NCBI RefSeq assembly: GCF_034344865.1
Contig: NZ_CP133774.1
Coordinates: forward strand, 3,348,001-3,412,000
DNA from: Pseudomonas sp. 10S4
Lineage (GTDB): Bacteria; Pseudomonadota; Gammaproteobacteria; Pseudomonadales; Pseudomonadaceae
DNA length: 64,000 bases
Reading direction: 5' to 3'
Shown: piece by piece, positions 1 to 8,004 of the stretch
Position numbering within the stretch: the stretch's first letter is position 1
Layout of the letters: every line of letters begins with the position of its first letter
Program-made: the position numbers and the translations under genes
Notes under the pieces: generated by a model
The model's input: the letters and a program-made list of their open reading frames with translations, nothing else
What the model was told of the DNA's origin: nothing
Database searches by the model: none

Positions 1-446
1 CTTTGGATAAGGAAGTGGAGTGCCAAGCCGCTGAAGATGATCTGGCTGTTCGCTTGATGACGATGCCGTGTGTCGGCCCGATCACCTCCAGCGTCCTGGC
101 TGCCGAGTTGGGCGATGGCAAACAGTTCAAGTGCGGCCGAGGCTATTCGGCCTCGATCGGGCTAGTGCCCAAACAACACTCCACGGGCGGAAAAACCGTA
201 CTTTTAGGCATCAGCAAGCGGGGTGACCGAAACCAGAGACGTCTGCTGATCCAGTGTGCCCGCGTCTATCTGATGCAGTTGGATCGACAGAAAGGAGCGC
301 TGGCGGACTGGGTCCGACGGCTATGGGACAACCATCACTCCAATCATGTGGTCTGCGCACTGGCCAACAAACTGGCGAGAATCGCCTGGGCGATTGCAGC
401 ACACCACACCGAATTCGATGCGGGGCCAGGCGCGATGAACGCCTGA
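1..446 (+). CDS. IS110-family transposase, C-terminal part (partial)
   Basis: The reading frame is open to the left edge, so only the last 148 or so codons are present. The peptide matches the C-terminal Transposase_20 region of IS110 enzymes: a helix-hairpin-helix-like start (MPCVGPITSSVLAAELGDG), the YSASIGLVPKQHSTGGK segment, the GISKRGDRNQRRLLIQCAR block containing the conserved serine/arginine region, and the terminal NKLARIAWAI helix. The N-terminal RuvC-like DEDD domain is outside the window. These enzymes are recombinases that work with an element-encoded guide RNA. Whether the element is intact cannot be judged. Confidence 0.85.
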   Translation, partial: LDKEVECQAAEDDLAVRLMTMPCVGPITSSVLAAELGDGKQFKCGRGYSASIGLVPKQHSTGGKTVLLGISKRGDRNQRRLLIQCARVYLMQLDRQKGALADWVRRLWDNHHSNHVVCALANKLARIAWAIAAHHTEFDAGPGAMNA

Positions 447-693
447 CCCCGCTGTCACCCGAGCACCACCCACCTGGTTTGCGATGCTGGATAACAGATG
501 ACGTGAACGGCCAACCGGCCTGACGAAAACCCTGAGCTCCCACACGGCTGAAAGGCCGTCCAAGTAATTAGGATCGCCGGGCATCGATTCTCATCAAGGC
601 GCGAATGGACCAACCTCCACTCAGACGCCGGATAGATGAAAGCAAGCCAAACACATCATCAAAAACAGTATTGCAGAAAAGGGGGAACCATAG
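1..693 (+). mobile_element. 3' end of an IS110-family (IS1111-like) insertion sequence
   Basis: The left edge holds the end of an IS110-family transposase gene, followed by about 245 bases with no credible gene before a REP palindrome starts at 694. A long non-coding right end after the transposase is typical of the IS1111 group, where it encodes the guide (seek/bridge) RNA. That RNA is inferred here, not seen as a defined structure. The exact right end is uncertain because these elements lack clear terminal repeats and target-site duplications. The direct junction with a REP fits the known preference of several Pseudomonas IS110/IS1111 elements for REP targets. The left part lies outside the window. 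Confidence 0.7.
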
Positions 694-751
694 ATGTGGG
701 AGCGAGCCTGCTCGCGATGGCGATTCAGCGGGCGAAGACGATCTTCGCCCG
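694..751. repeat. REP element plus adjoining 10-bp hairpin
   Basis: A REP core (TGTGGGAGCGAGCCTGCTCG) starts at 695. It is followed by a perfect 10-bp stem (729-738 with 742-751, loop CGA) lying 5 bases beyond the stop codon of the leftward SEC-C gene, where it may act as its terminator. The IS right end abuts the REP on its left. Confidence 0.75.
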
Positions 752-756
752 ACGCA

Positions 757-972
757 TCAAGCGCCGTGGCACTTCTTGAATTTCTTGCCGTTGCCGCATG
801 GGCAAGGGTCGTTGCGGCCGACGTCTTTCAAGGCGTTGCGCACCGGTTCCTGGTGAGCGTGGCCGCAGTTTGGGCCGTGGACATGGCCATGGTCGTGATC
901 ATGCTGGTCGTGGGCGTGATCGTCATGATCGTGGTTGCAGTCTGGGCCATGGACATGGGGTTGTTGGGTCAT
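757..972 (-). CDS. His-rich SEC-C motif protein
   Basis: A 71-residue protein. Its C-terminus is a SEC-C zinc-binding motif ([18 protein letters not shown]), the Cys-x-Cys...Cys-His module found at the end of SecA and in many stand-alone proteins. The first 45 residues are a His/Asp-rich run with repeated HxHGPxC units, which looks like a second metal-binding region. No catalytic domain is present. The gene sits just downstream of a LEA-like lipoprotein gene on the same strand (5-base gap), so the two are probably co-transcribed. A metal-binding or SecB/ribosome-contacting role is possible by analogy with SecA, but the function is unknown. Confidence 0.8.
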   Translation of the reverse strand: MTQQPHVHGPDCNHDHDDHAHDQHDHDHGHVHGPNCGHAHQEPVRNALKDVGRNDPCPCGNGKKFKKCHGA

Positions 973-977
973 CGGGG

Positions 978-1463
978 TTACTCCGGAATTAAATCGGCGG
1001 GGATTATCACGCCATTGCGCGCCAGGTGCACGTAGTGCGCGATGAATAAACCGGTTTCCAATTCACCTTCCAGACGATAGGGCACGGGTTGCCTGGGGTT
1101 TTTCAGCATTTTCACCACGTCCCGGACCTTGGGCCACAGGTTGGTGCGGATCGGCACTTTGAAATAGGCGCTGTGCTTGGGGCCGACTGTGAACCAGTGC
1201 TCGTGTTCGCCTTCGGTCAGCAGCATGTCGCCCAGATGAATGCGGTATTCGATGCTGCGAACGGTCAAGTCACTGTCGTTCGGGTTGTCGACACGAAAGT
1301 GCAGCAGGAATTTCTGCTCCAGCAGTTTGGCCCGCACCACCTCTACCTTGACCAGATGCACCTGAGGATCCGGTTCGTCGTCGCTAAACCAGGACGCGCA
1401 GCCGCTGAGGCTCAGGAAAGTGAGCAAGGTGACAAGGTATAAGGCGCGACGTTGACTGAGCAT
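978..1463 (-). CDS. LEA14-like (WHy domain) lipoprotein
   Basis: A 161-residue lipoprotein. The signal peptide ends in a lipobox (LSLSGC, Cys 22), so the mature protein should be acylated and exported. The remainder has the pattern of the LEA type 2/WHy fold: alternating beta strands with a conserved [18 protein letters not shown] segment, a single immunoglobulin-like domain. In plants such proteins relate to desiccation and hypersensitive response; the role in Pseudomonas is not established. The gene is followed closely by the His-rich SEC-C gene, suggesting one transcript. Confidence 0.8.
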   Translation of the reverse strand: MLSQRRALYLVTLLTFLSLSGCASWFSDDEPDPQVHLVKVEVVRAKLLEQKFLLHFRVDNPNDSDLTVRSIEYRIHLGDMLLTEGEHEHWFTVGPKHSAYFKVPIRTNLWPKVRDVVKMLKNPRQPVPYRLEGELETGLFIAHYVHLARNGVIIPADLIPE

Positions 1464-1514
1464 GATGGTGTTTCTCCCTTGAGGCCCAGTCTAGTCCTAA
1501 AAGATCTCAATCTT

Positions 1515-1634
1515 TGTAGGCGCGAGCGGTGCGGCGATCCGACTTGCCCGCGAAAAACGATAACGCGGACTTTCAGAAAGACCGCATCAGCTTCTTCGCG
1601 GGCAAGTCGGATCGCCGCACCGCTCGCTCCTACG
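1515..1634. repeat. Long inverted repeat (REP-like pair)
   Basis: Two arms of at least 30 bp are perfect reverse complements (1525-1554 and 1595-1624), separated by 40 bases. The outer ends carry the TGTAGG/CCTACG edges typical of P. fluorescens intergenic palindromes. The repeat lies between the LEA lipoprotein start and the YchJ gene stop and could fold into a cruciform or mRNA hairpin. Confidence 0.85.
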
Positions 1635-1660
1635 AAAAACTGCGATCTTTTGCCTTTATC

Positions 1661-2137
1661 TCAAACCCCGAAATACCCCGCACAACACTTCTTGAATTTC
1701 TGCCCGCTCGCGCATGGGCACGCATCATTTCGTCCGGCCTTGAGCTGCACGGTCGGGTCGATGAAGTACCAGCGCCCGGTGTTCTGCACAAACGAAGAAC
1801 GCTCGCGATGGCTATGTTCACCGGTGCTGTCGTGCCAGCGCGCCGTGAAGGTGACGAAGGCGTGTTCCGGTTGGCCGCCGAGCACCTCGGAGCTTTCCAC
1901 CTCAAGGCCCAGCCAGGTGCTTTGTGCGCTCCAGTCACCGATGGACTGACGATCCAGCCCTGTCTGTTGGGCGGGCAGGGTGGTCGCCACCAGATAGTCA
2001 ATCAGCCCTAACACATAGGCGCTGTAGCGCGAACGCATCAGGGCTTCGGCGCAGGGGGCCGGATGACCGGCATGGTAATGACCGCAACAGGCATCGAGCA
2101 GGGTGCCGCTGCCACACGGGCAAATGGATGTACTCAT
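1661..2137 (-). CDS. YchJ family protein (two SEC-C motifs)
   Basis: A 158-residue protein of the YchJ/UPF0225 family. It begins with a Cys-rich motif ([19 protein letters not shown]), has a central NTF2-like domain with the conserved [12 protein letters not shown] and FTARWHD segments, and ends in a SEC-C motif ([16 protein letters not shown]). The start at 2137 is chosen because it gives the canonical N-terminal zinc motif; the upstream in-frame extension has no family similarity. The two terminal Cys motifs probably bind zinc. The biochemical role is unknown. The gene follows the DUF6231 gene by 4 bases, so the two are likely one operon. Confidence 0.88.
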   Translation of the reverse strand: MSTSICPCGSGTLLDACCGHYHAGHPAPCAEALMRSRYSAYVLGLIDYLVATTLPAQQTGLDRQSIGDWSAQSTWLGLEVESSEVLGGQPEHAFVTFTARWHDSTGEHSHRERSSFVQNTGRWYFIDPTVQLKAGRNDACPCASGQKFKKCCAGYFGV

Positions 2138-2141
2138 TGCG

Positions 2142-2641
2142 TTACCACCAGTATTTCCCGAAGTTTTCCGGATTGGCCCAGAACCGTGAGTTGAGCCAGT
2201 CGGGCACCTGTTTATAGTCAAGCAAATCATAGGTGAACAACGTCAACACCTGATCGTCGCGCTGGAAGCGTTCGCTGGCTTGCAGGGCCAGGGAAAAAAG
2301 TCTGTTTCCTGCCAGCCACTGGCCGGTAAATCCGCCAGCACTGCGATACGACTGGCGTTGAGGTTGCGGATCCCGCCCAGCAGATTCAGACCGTCGCGTT
2401 TGGGCAGGTGCTCCAGGCAATCGACCACCAGCGCCAGATCAAAGCGTTGCGCCGCCAGTTCCGCAGGCAAGGCGCCGGGGGCGGCGTGAGCGACACAACT
2501 GTCCGGGTGCGCGAGCTTGAACGCCTCAAGTGCCGGGAACTGGCTGGCGCCTATCAGCAACAGGCGCATGGGTGCATAGCGGTCAAGCAAAGCGGCCAGC
2601 GCTTGCTGGGGCGTGCGCGAAGAAATACCTGCAATCATCAA
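2142..2641 (-). pseudogene. DUF6231 family protein, frameshifted
   Basis: Two overlapping frames together give one conserved Pseudomonas protein of about 166 residues. The first frame (from 2641) runs through LLLIGASQFPALEAFK and DLALVVDCLEHLPKRDGLN, then leaves the family sequence after GWQETDFF. The second frame (to 2142) carries LALQASERFQRDDQ and the typical end [13 protein letters not shown]. The switch lies at a run of six T on the coding strand (near 2295-2300). One more T would restore DFFSLALQASE, so a single-base deletion or a sequencing error is likely. The pattern of the N-terminal half recalls a degenerate methyltransferase fold, but no clear SAM motif is visible. It precedes the YchJ gene. 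Confidence 0.8.
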
Positions 2642-2829
2642 AGATCCTCAATCAGAGTCTGCCAAGACTAGCCTGCCCCAACGTTCGGGCCTAGAGCCAT
2701 GGTGTGCCAAAAGTGCTGATCTGCCGTGAACACGGGGAAAAACAGCAATGGCCTATTGCTGGCGGAGATTAAAACTCCGGTCTTTACTACCTGAATCGGT
2801 TCTAAGCCGATCCCTCAGGAGAAAACTAG

Positions 2830-3498
2830 ATGAGCATAGTTCGGACAGCATTACCCTTGGTTCTGCTAACCAGTGTGTTGACTGGTTGCGCAGGTTTGCA
2901 GAAAACCGACTGGCCGACCTGTGCGGCGGTCGGCGGTGTCGTCGGTGCCGGTATCGGCGCGACCGAGAGTTCGGCGTGGGCGGGGTATGGCGCGCTGCTG
3001 ATCGGCGGCACGGCAGCCGCTTATTGCTGGGTGCACGGCGCAGTACCCGAGAAGTGCCCGGGCACACCCAAAGGCGTACCGGTCGATGCTGACGGTTGCC
3101 CTGTCGCCGCACCTCCTGCACCAGTGGTTGAAGAAGTCGTGGTGGTCAAGGAAGAAACCATCGTCATCCGCGATGTTCACTTCCAGTTCGACAAAGCCAC
3201 GCTCACACCTTCTGACAAACAGGTCCTCGATAAAGTCGCTACTCGCCTGAAACAGGAGTCCTCTACCGCACGCCTGACCGTGACCGGTCATACCGACAGC
3301 GTCGGCCACGCTGCCTACAACCAGAAGCTGTCGGACAGACGCGCGCATTCGGTGGTGGAGTACCTGATCCATGATGGCGTACCGCGCAGCAGCTTCGTGT
3401 CTGTCACCGGTAAAGGCGCAAGCCAGCCAGTAGCCGACAACAAAACTGCGGATGGCCGCGCATTGAACCGTCGTACCGAAATCAAAATCGACCGTTAA
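2830..3498 (+). CDS. OmpA-family peptidoglycan-associated lipoprotein
   Basis: A 222-residue lipoprotein. The signal peptide ends in LTGC (lipobox, Cys 20). A glycine-rich stretch (VGGVVGAGIGATESSAWAGYGALLIGG) resembles a glycine zipper, then comes a CPGTPKGVPVDADGCP motif of the thrombospondin type 3/OmpA linker type, and residues 115-222 form an OmpA C-terminal domain (FQFDKATLTPSDKQVLD, TGHTDSVGHAAYNQKLSDRR, and the ALNRRTEIKI end) that binds peptidoglycan. A good AGGAG site precedes the ATG. A decayed tandem copy follows immediately. Confidence 0.9.
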   Translation: MSIVRTALPLVLLTSVLTGCAGLQKTDWPTCAAVGGVVGAGIGATESSAWAGYGALLIGGTAAAYCWVHGAVPEKCPGTPKGVPVDADGCPVAAPPAPVVEEVVVVKEETIVIRDVHFQFDKATLTPSDKQVLDKVATRLKQESSTARLTVTGHTDSVGHAAYNQKLSDRRAHSVVEYLIHDGVPRSSFVSVTGKGASQPVADNKTADGRALNRRTEIKIDR

Positions 3499-3545
3499 AC
3501 CCCTTCCGCGCCGCGGCTTGTGCAGTCGCGGATGCGGGTCTTTCA

Positions 3546-3581
3546 CTCCTGTGTGACCGGTATGGGCCGGTCACACAGGAG
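3546..3581. terminator. Perfect 15-bp hairpin after the OmpA-like gene
   Basis: Arms 3546-3560 and 3567-3581 are exact reverse complements with a six-base loop (TATGGG). There is no T run, so it may be a factor-dependent terminator or RNA-stabilising hairpin. The right arm ends in AGGAG, which is also the ribosome binding site of the following pseudogene. Confidence 0.6.
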
Positions 3582-3589
3582 CATTCACC

Positions 3590-3849
3590 ATGAGTGTTCT
3601 CGCAAGGACTGTCCTGCCGGCTCTGCTGCTTGGCAGCCTCTTGACCGCTTGCGCTACTCACAGCGATGGCACTGCCCCTCTGAATCAACGTACCTGACCG
3701 ATCTGCAGCGTTATCGGCGGCCTGGTCGGTGGTGGCCAGGGCGCTATCGAAAGTGGCGAGGCAAGGGCGAAAGTCAGCCGTTGGCCGATAACGAGACGGA
3801 AGCAGGGCGGGCACAAAACCGTCGCGTGGAATTGCATATCAATCGCTGA
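3590..3849 (+). pseudogene. Decayed OmpA-family lipoprotein (tandem copy)
   Basis: The first 35 codons encode an intact lipoprotein signal (MSVLARTVLPALLLG ... LTAC) and then hit TGA at 3695-3697. The frame continues after the stop as PICSVIGGLVGGGQGAIESG. This aligns with WPTCAAVGGVVGAGIGATES in the neighbouring intact gene, so the stop replaces a Trp codon (TGG to TGA). The sequence then jumps, in another frame, to GKGESQPLADNETEAGRAQN and NRRVELHINR, the last residues of an OmpA domain. About 150 codons in the middle are missing. The gene is therefore broken by both a nonsense change and an out-of-frame internal deletion. Confidence 0.85.
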
Positions 3850-3876
3850 CACTTGGTGTAGAGCCTCGTTCTAGAG

Positions 3877-3908
3877 CCGCCGGACGACATTTTTCGTCGA
3901 GCCGGCGG
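3877..3908. terminator. GC-rich hairpin, possible terminator
   Basis: CCGCCGG (3877-3883) pairs with CCGGCGG (3902-3908), and the inner CGAC/GTCG (3885-3888 with 3896-3899) extends the stem with a small bulge around a T-rich loop. It lies between the OmpA pseudogene and the DUF1145 gene. Confidence 0.45.
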
Positions 3909-4008
3909 TCATTCGGCGGCTCGCAGAAGATTTTTGTGTCGCCCTCTGGCTTATCTCGCGTGGAAGCCGTTACTGTGCGCGCAAAGAATAATGCTGCAAG
4001 GGGGCTGT

Positions 4009-4287
4009 ATGAAGGTGTTTTGGGGGCTGGGGAAGGTGCTCACCTGTCTGTTTTGGTTGGTGGTGCTGGTCAATGTTCTGATTCCGTTTATCAAACCGCT
4101 GCACCTGTTGGTCAATCTGGCCGGCAGCCTGCTGCTGCTCACCCACCTGCTTGAGTTGTTGCTGTTGAACGGCAGCCTCAAAGGTCGCGCCCACCCTTGG
4201 CGTGATCGCCTGCAAATCCTCTTCGTCGGCATTTTCCATCTGCAAACCATTCCGGCCCCGGCCGTCCCAGGGGCATCCCATGCGTAA
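4009..4287 (+). CDS. DUF1145 family small membrane protein
   Basis: A 92-residue protein with two to three hydrophobic segments (residues 4-27, 30-52 and a C-terminal region), matching the DUF1145/YhhL-like family of small inner-membrane proteins. The ATG at 4009 is used because the family normally starts with MKVFWGLGK-type sequence and it follows a GGGGGC stretch; longer in-frame starts add non-conserved residues. The stop codon overlaps the start of the next gene (ATG at 4280), so translation of the two is probably coupled. The function is unknown. Confidence 0.8.
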   Translation: MKVFWGLGKVLTCLFWLVVLVNVLIPFIKPLHLLVNLAGSLLLLTHLLELLLLNGSLKGRAHPWRDRLQILFVGIFHLQTIPAPAVPGASHA

Positions 4288-5038
4288 ACTCTGTCTGCTC
4301 GCCGCACTCATCAGTCCATTGGCCTGCGCCCAAGTGGTAAGCGTCGAAACCAACTCGCTGATGCGCCTGCCCAACACGGCCAGTACGTTGCAGCTGGAAC
4401 GGCTGGAAGTGGCTGACTACGGCACGTTGCTGATCCCCTCGAACGTGACCGAAGTGACGGTCGGCGAATTGCGCCTGGGGCGAGAAGCGCGCATCGCCAT
4501 CGTGCCGGGTGAACAGGCGCTGGAATTGAAAGTCAGCCGTGCGAACTTGTCTGAAGGCAGCCTGATCACCTCGCGTGGTGCGCCGGGGACTTACCTCAAG
4601 GCTGCCCGCTCCGGGCGAAACCTGAACTTGCTGATCAAGTCGCTGAACGCACCGGTATTAACGGTGGATGCGCGCGGTGGTGCAGGCGCGCCGGGTTTTG
4701 TCGGTCTGGATGGCGGCAACGGTGAAGATCCGGGTTGCACCTGGGGTCAGGCCGGGCACGGGTTCGACGGCAGCAATGGCAGCGACGGTCAGCCAGGGGC
4801 GGCCGGTGCACTGGTGCGCCTGCAAGTGCCTCGCGAATATCCGGCAGAGCAAATCAAGGTTCAGGTTGCTGGTGGTGCCGGTGGTTTGGCCGGGCCTGGT
4901 GGCAAACCGGGCGCGGGTGGCAAGGCCAAGGGTTGCCTGGTTTACACAACGGATGGCGGCAAGAGCGGCCGCGCAGGGGCTGATGGCCAGCCAGGGCCGG
5001 TCGGTGCAGCGGGTGCTGTGACGCTTCAGCGGTTATAA
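4280..5038 (+). CDS. Exported collagen-like glycine-rich protein
   Basis: A 252-residue protein with a Sec signal peptide (MRKLCLLAALISPLACAQ, ending at or near AxA-like CAQ). Residues 20-130 look beta-rich. From about residue 135 to the end the sequence is rich in Gly-x-x triplets (GGAGAPGFVGLDGGNGEDPG, GSNGSDGQPGAAGA, GGAGGLAGPGGKPGAGGKAK, GADGQPGPVGAAGA), broken by a short beta-like spacer (LVRLQVPREYPAEQIKVQVA). Two Cys flank the Gly-rich blocks and could form a disulfide. The ATG at 4280 overlaps the upstream DUF1145 stop. An exported surface or matrix role is likely, but nothing in the sequence points to a specific function. Confidence 0.7.
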   Translation: MRKLCLLAALISPLACAQVVSVETNSLMRLPNTASTLQLERLEVADYGTLLIPSNVTEVTVGELRLGREARIAIVPGEQALELKVSRANLSEGSLITSRGAPGTYLKAARSGRNLNLLIKSLNAPVLTVDARGGAGAPGFVGLDGGNGEDPGCTWGQAGHGFDGSNGSDGQPGAAGALVRLQVPREYPAEQIKVQVAGGAGGLAGPGGKPGAGGKAKGCLVYTTDGGKSGRAGADGQPGPVGAAGAVTLQRL

Positions 5039-5054
5039 ACCCGTCGAGTAACCC

Positions 5055-5186
5055 TGTGGCGAGGGAGCTTGCTCCCGTTGGGCTGCGAAGCAGCCCCAAA
5101 ACCATTCAACACGATTTCTCAGGATTAGCGCGTTGGATGGATTACGACTGCTGCGCAGCCGAGCGGGAGCAAGCTCCCTCGCCACA
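5055..5186. repeat. REP pair (inverted)
   Basis: Two 23-bp arms (5055-5077 and 5164-5186), variants of TGTGGCGAGGGAGCTTGCTC, are perfect inverted copies about 86 bases apart. They sit between two convergent genes, where they can act as a bidirectional terminator. Confidence 0.85.
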
Positions 5187-5200
5187 AGAGTTCGATGTTT

Positions 5201-5665
5201 CTAGAACATAGGCCTCGCCGCAGCAATCGCCACCAACACCAACCCGACAATCAGATTAATCCCCACCAACCGCCGAATCTTCCCAAGCGTCGCTGCGCCA
5301 GTCGGCCAATCCTGCGCCGCCACCGCTGTACGCAACTCCGGCAGCAACAACGCCTGAATCCGGATAAACAGCGCGGTCATCACCACATACAGCCCCATCA
5401 TCACCTGCACATAGCGCGGCGCCGCTTCAAAGCCTGCGAACTGCAAATGAATCATGCCCACACCGCTGATCGGCAAAAGCACCACCGCCACCCAGACCCA
5501 GCGGAAAAAACCTTGAAACACTTCTACCCACAGCTTCAATCGGCCGGGGCCTTCCAGGGCCTTCATCGCCGCCGGGCGCAGGACCATCCAGGCGAAAAAC
5601 ATTCCGCCCACCCACACCAGGGCGGACAGGACATGCAGGGTATAAACGAGGCTAAAAGCGGTCAT
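5201..5665 (-). CDS. CopD family membrane protein
   Basis: A 154-residue inner-membrane protein with four hydrophobic helices (about 7-28, 48-70, 82-104 and 130-150). The pattern HVLSALVWVGGMFFAWMVLRP at the N-terminus is the CopD-type four-helix bundle signature; His 11 in helix 1 is the usual conserved residue. Family members are linked to copper resistance or to heme/b-type cytochrome functions, but many stand-alone copies have no proven role. No copper genes are nearby. The gene is divergent from dinG with about 100 bases between. Confidence 0.75.
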   Translation of the reverse strand: MTAFSLVYTLHVLSALVWVGGMFFAWMVLRPAAMKALEGPGRLKLWVEVFQGFFRWVWVAVVLLPISGVGMIHLQFAGFEAAPRYVQVMMGLYVVMTALFIRIQALLLPELRTAVAAQDWPTGAATLGKIRRLVGINLIVGLVLVAIAAARPMF

Positions 5666-5764
5666 TGAGGTACTCCGTTCTGCGCGGGATTAATTAGCGC
5701 GGTATGATAGCCGCCCATCCGAACCACTGAAAATTTATCCAGCGTTTTTTGCGCCCGACAATCC

Positions 5765-7909
5765 ATGATCAGTACCGAACTCAAAACCACGATCCAGGGC
5801 GCCTACTCGCGTTTTCTTGAAGCCAAGAGCCTCAAACCGCGCTACGGCCAACGCCTGATGATCGCCGAAATTGCCAAAGTTCTCGGTGACATCGACACCG
5901 ACGACGAAGGCCGGCGCAGTGGCGACCCCGCGATTGTCGCGGTGGAAGCCGGCACCGGTACCGGCAAAACAGTGGCCTACAGCCTGGCGGCGATCCCGAC
6001 GGCGAAGGCGGCGGGCAAACGCCTGGTGATCGCCACGGCCACCGTGGCCCTGCAAGAGCAGATCGTCTACAAGGATTTGCCTGACCTGATGCGCAACAGC
6101 GGGCTGAATTTCAGCTTCGCGCTGGCCAAGGGCCGTGGGCGCTACATGTGCCTGTCCAAGCTCGACATGTTGCTGCAGGAAGGTCACGCGCAAACCGCCA
6201 CTGCGCAGCTGTTCGAAGAAGAAGGCTTCAAGATCGAGGTCGATGAGGCCAGCCAGAAGCTCTTCACCAGCATGATTGAAAAGCTTGCCGGCAATAAATG
6301 GGACGGCGACCGCGACAGTTGGTCCACCGCCCTGGAAGATGCCGACTGGGCGCGCCTGACCACCGATCACAGCCAGTGTACCAACCGTCATTGCCCGAAC
6401 TTTGGCCAGTGCGCCTTCTACAAGGCCCGCGAAGGCATGGGCAAGGTCGACGTGATCGTCACCAACCACGACATGGTCCTGGCCGACCTGGCCCTGGGTG
6501 GCGGCGCCGTGTTGCCGGACCCGCGCGACACCATCTACGTGTTCGACGAAGGCCATCACCTGCCGGACAAGGCGATCGGTCACTTCGCTCACTACACACG
6601 CCTGCGTTCCACTGCCGACTGGCTGGAAGCCACCGCCAAGAACCTCACCAAATTGCTCGCCCAGCACCCGTTGCCGGGCGATTTGGGCAAGTTGATCGAG
6701 CAGGTGCCGGAGCTGGCTCGCGAGATCAAGACTCAGCAGCAGTTTATGTTCACTGCGTGCGAGCAGGTCGCCGATTTCAAACCCGGCGAAGACGTCGAAG
6801 GCCGTGAGCGGCCGCGTCACCGCTTCGTCGCTGGAGTGATCCCCGAGCACATGCGCGAGATGGGCGTCGAGCTGAAGAAAGCCTTCGCCCGCCTGACCGA
6901 TTTGTTCACCCGCCTCACCGAGTTGCTCAAGGAAGGCATGGATGGCGAGGTCAACATCGGCATCGCCAGCAACCAGGCTGAAGAGTGGTATCCGTTGTTC
7001 GGCAGCTTGTTGTCGCGCTCTTCGGGCAACTGGGAGTTGTGGACCGCGTTCACCGCCGAAGACCCGGAAGACAACCCGCCGATGGCCCGTTGGCTGACCC
7101 TGGCCGAAAGCGGTTCGCTGTTCGACATCGAGGTCAACGCCAGCCCGATCCTCGCGGCAGAAATGCTGCGCCGCAATCTGTGGAACGTGGCCTACGGCGC
7201 ATTGGTGACCTCGGCGACACTGACCGCACTCGGCACGTTCGACCGCTTTCGCATGCGCGCCGGCCTGCCGAAAAAAGCCGTGACGGCGGTGGTGCCGAGT
7301 CCGTTCCATCACGCCGATGCCGGTGTGCTGCGGGTGCCGGACCTGAAAGCCGATCCGCGTGACGCGCCGGCCCACACCGCCGCGATCATTCGCGATCTGC
7401 CGGCACTGGTCGAAGGCTCGCGCGGCACCCTGGTGCTGTTCTCCTCGCGCAAACAGATGCAGGACGTGTTCGACGGCCTCGACCGCGATTGGCGCAAACA
7501 AGTGTTCATTCAAGGCAACCTGTCGAAACAGGAAACCCTGAACAAGCACAAGGCGCGGGTCGATGGCGGGGATTCCAGCGTGCTCTTCGGCCTCGCAAGT
7601 TTTGCCGAAGGCGTGGACTTGCCCGGTGCGTATTGCGAGCACGTGGTGATCGCCAAGATTCCATTCTCGGTGCCCGACGATCCGGTGGAAGCCGCGTTGG
7701 CCGAATGGATCGAAGCCCGGGGCGGCAATCCGTTCATGGAAATCTCCGTGCCGGACGCCTCGCTGAAACTGGTCCAGGCTTGCGGTCGCTTGCTGCGGAC
7801 TGAAGAAGACCGCGGCACCATCACTTTGCTGGATCGGCGTCTGGTCACCCAACGCTATGGCAAAGCGATCCTCAATGCGTTGCCACCCTTCCGACGTGAA
7901 ATTTCCTGA
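5765..7909 (+). CDS. dinG: ATP-dependent DNA helicase DinG
   Basis: A 714-residue XPD-like superfamily 2 helicase, 5'-to-3', that resolves R-loops and replication-transcription conflicts. Walker A is EAGTGTGKT (about residues 61-69). The iron-sulfur cysteines are visible as YMCLSK (about 129) and SQCTNRHCPNFGQCAFY (about 203-218), and the Walker B/DEAH box is FDEGHHL (about 259). The C-terminal helicase half contains VTSATLTALG, LVLFSSRKQM and the motif VI region QACGRLLRTEEDRGT. Length is normal for the family. No LexA box was recognised close upstream. Confidence 0.95.
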   Translation: MISTELKTTIQGAYSRFLEAKSLKPRYGQRLMIAEIAKVLGDIDTDDEGRRSGDPAIVAVEAGTGTGKTVAYSLAAIPTAKAAGKRLVIATATVALQEQIVYKDLPDLMRNSGLNFSFALAKGRGRYMCLSKLDMLLQEGHAQTATAQLFEEEGFKIEVDEASQKLFTSMIEKLAGNKWDGDRDSWSTALEDADWARLTTDHSQCTNRHCPNFGQCAFYKAREGMGKVDVIVTNHDMVLADLALGGGAVLPDPRDTIYVFDEGHHLPDKAIGHFAHYTRLRSTADWLEATAKNLTKLLAQHPLPGDLGKLIEQVPELAREIKTQQQFMFTACEQVADFKPGEDVEGRERPRHRFVAGVIPEHMREMGVELKKAFARLTDLFTRLTELLKEGMDGEVNIGIASNQAEEWYPLFGSLLSRSSGNWELWTAFTAEDPEDNPPMARWLTLAESGSLFDIEVNASPILAAEMLRRNLWNVAYGALVTSATLTALGTFDRFRMRAGLPKKAVTAVVPSPFHHADAGVLRVPDLKADPRDAPAHTAAIIRDLPALVEGSRGTLVLFSSRKQMQDVFDGLDRDWRKQVFIQGNLSKQETLNKHKARVDGGDSSVLFGLASFAEGVDLPGAYCEHVVIAKIPFSVPDDPVEAALAEWIEARGGNPFMEISVPDASLKLVQACGRLLRTEEDRGTITLLDRRLVTQRYGKAILNALPPFRREIS

Positions 7910-8004
7910 TACACGGGTGGGCAGTTTTGCCCAACCCGTTGTCTATTTCTCCGCCATCGCTTTTCCACTGGCCCATTGAGGTCGTTAGGGAGAATTTCGT
8001 TCTC

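Noticed and set aside
5735..7852. A 705-codon open frame antisense to dinG
   Set aside because: It mirrors a well-supported helicase gene; its His/Gly/Gln-rich composition is typical of an antisense shadow in GC-rich DNA.
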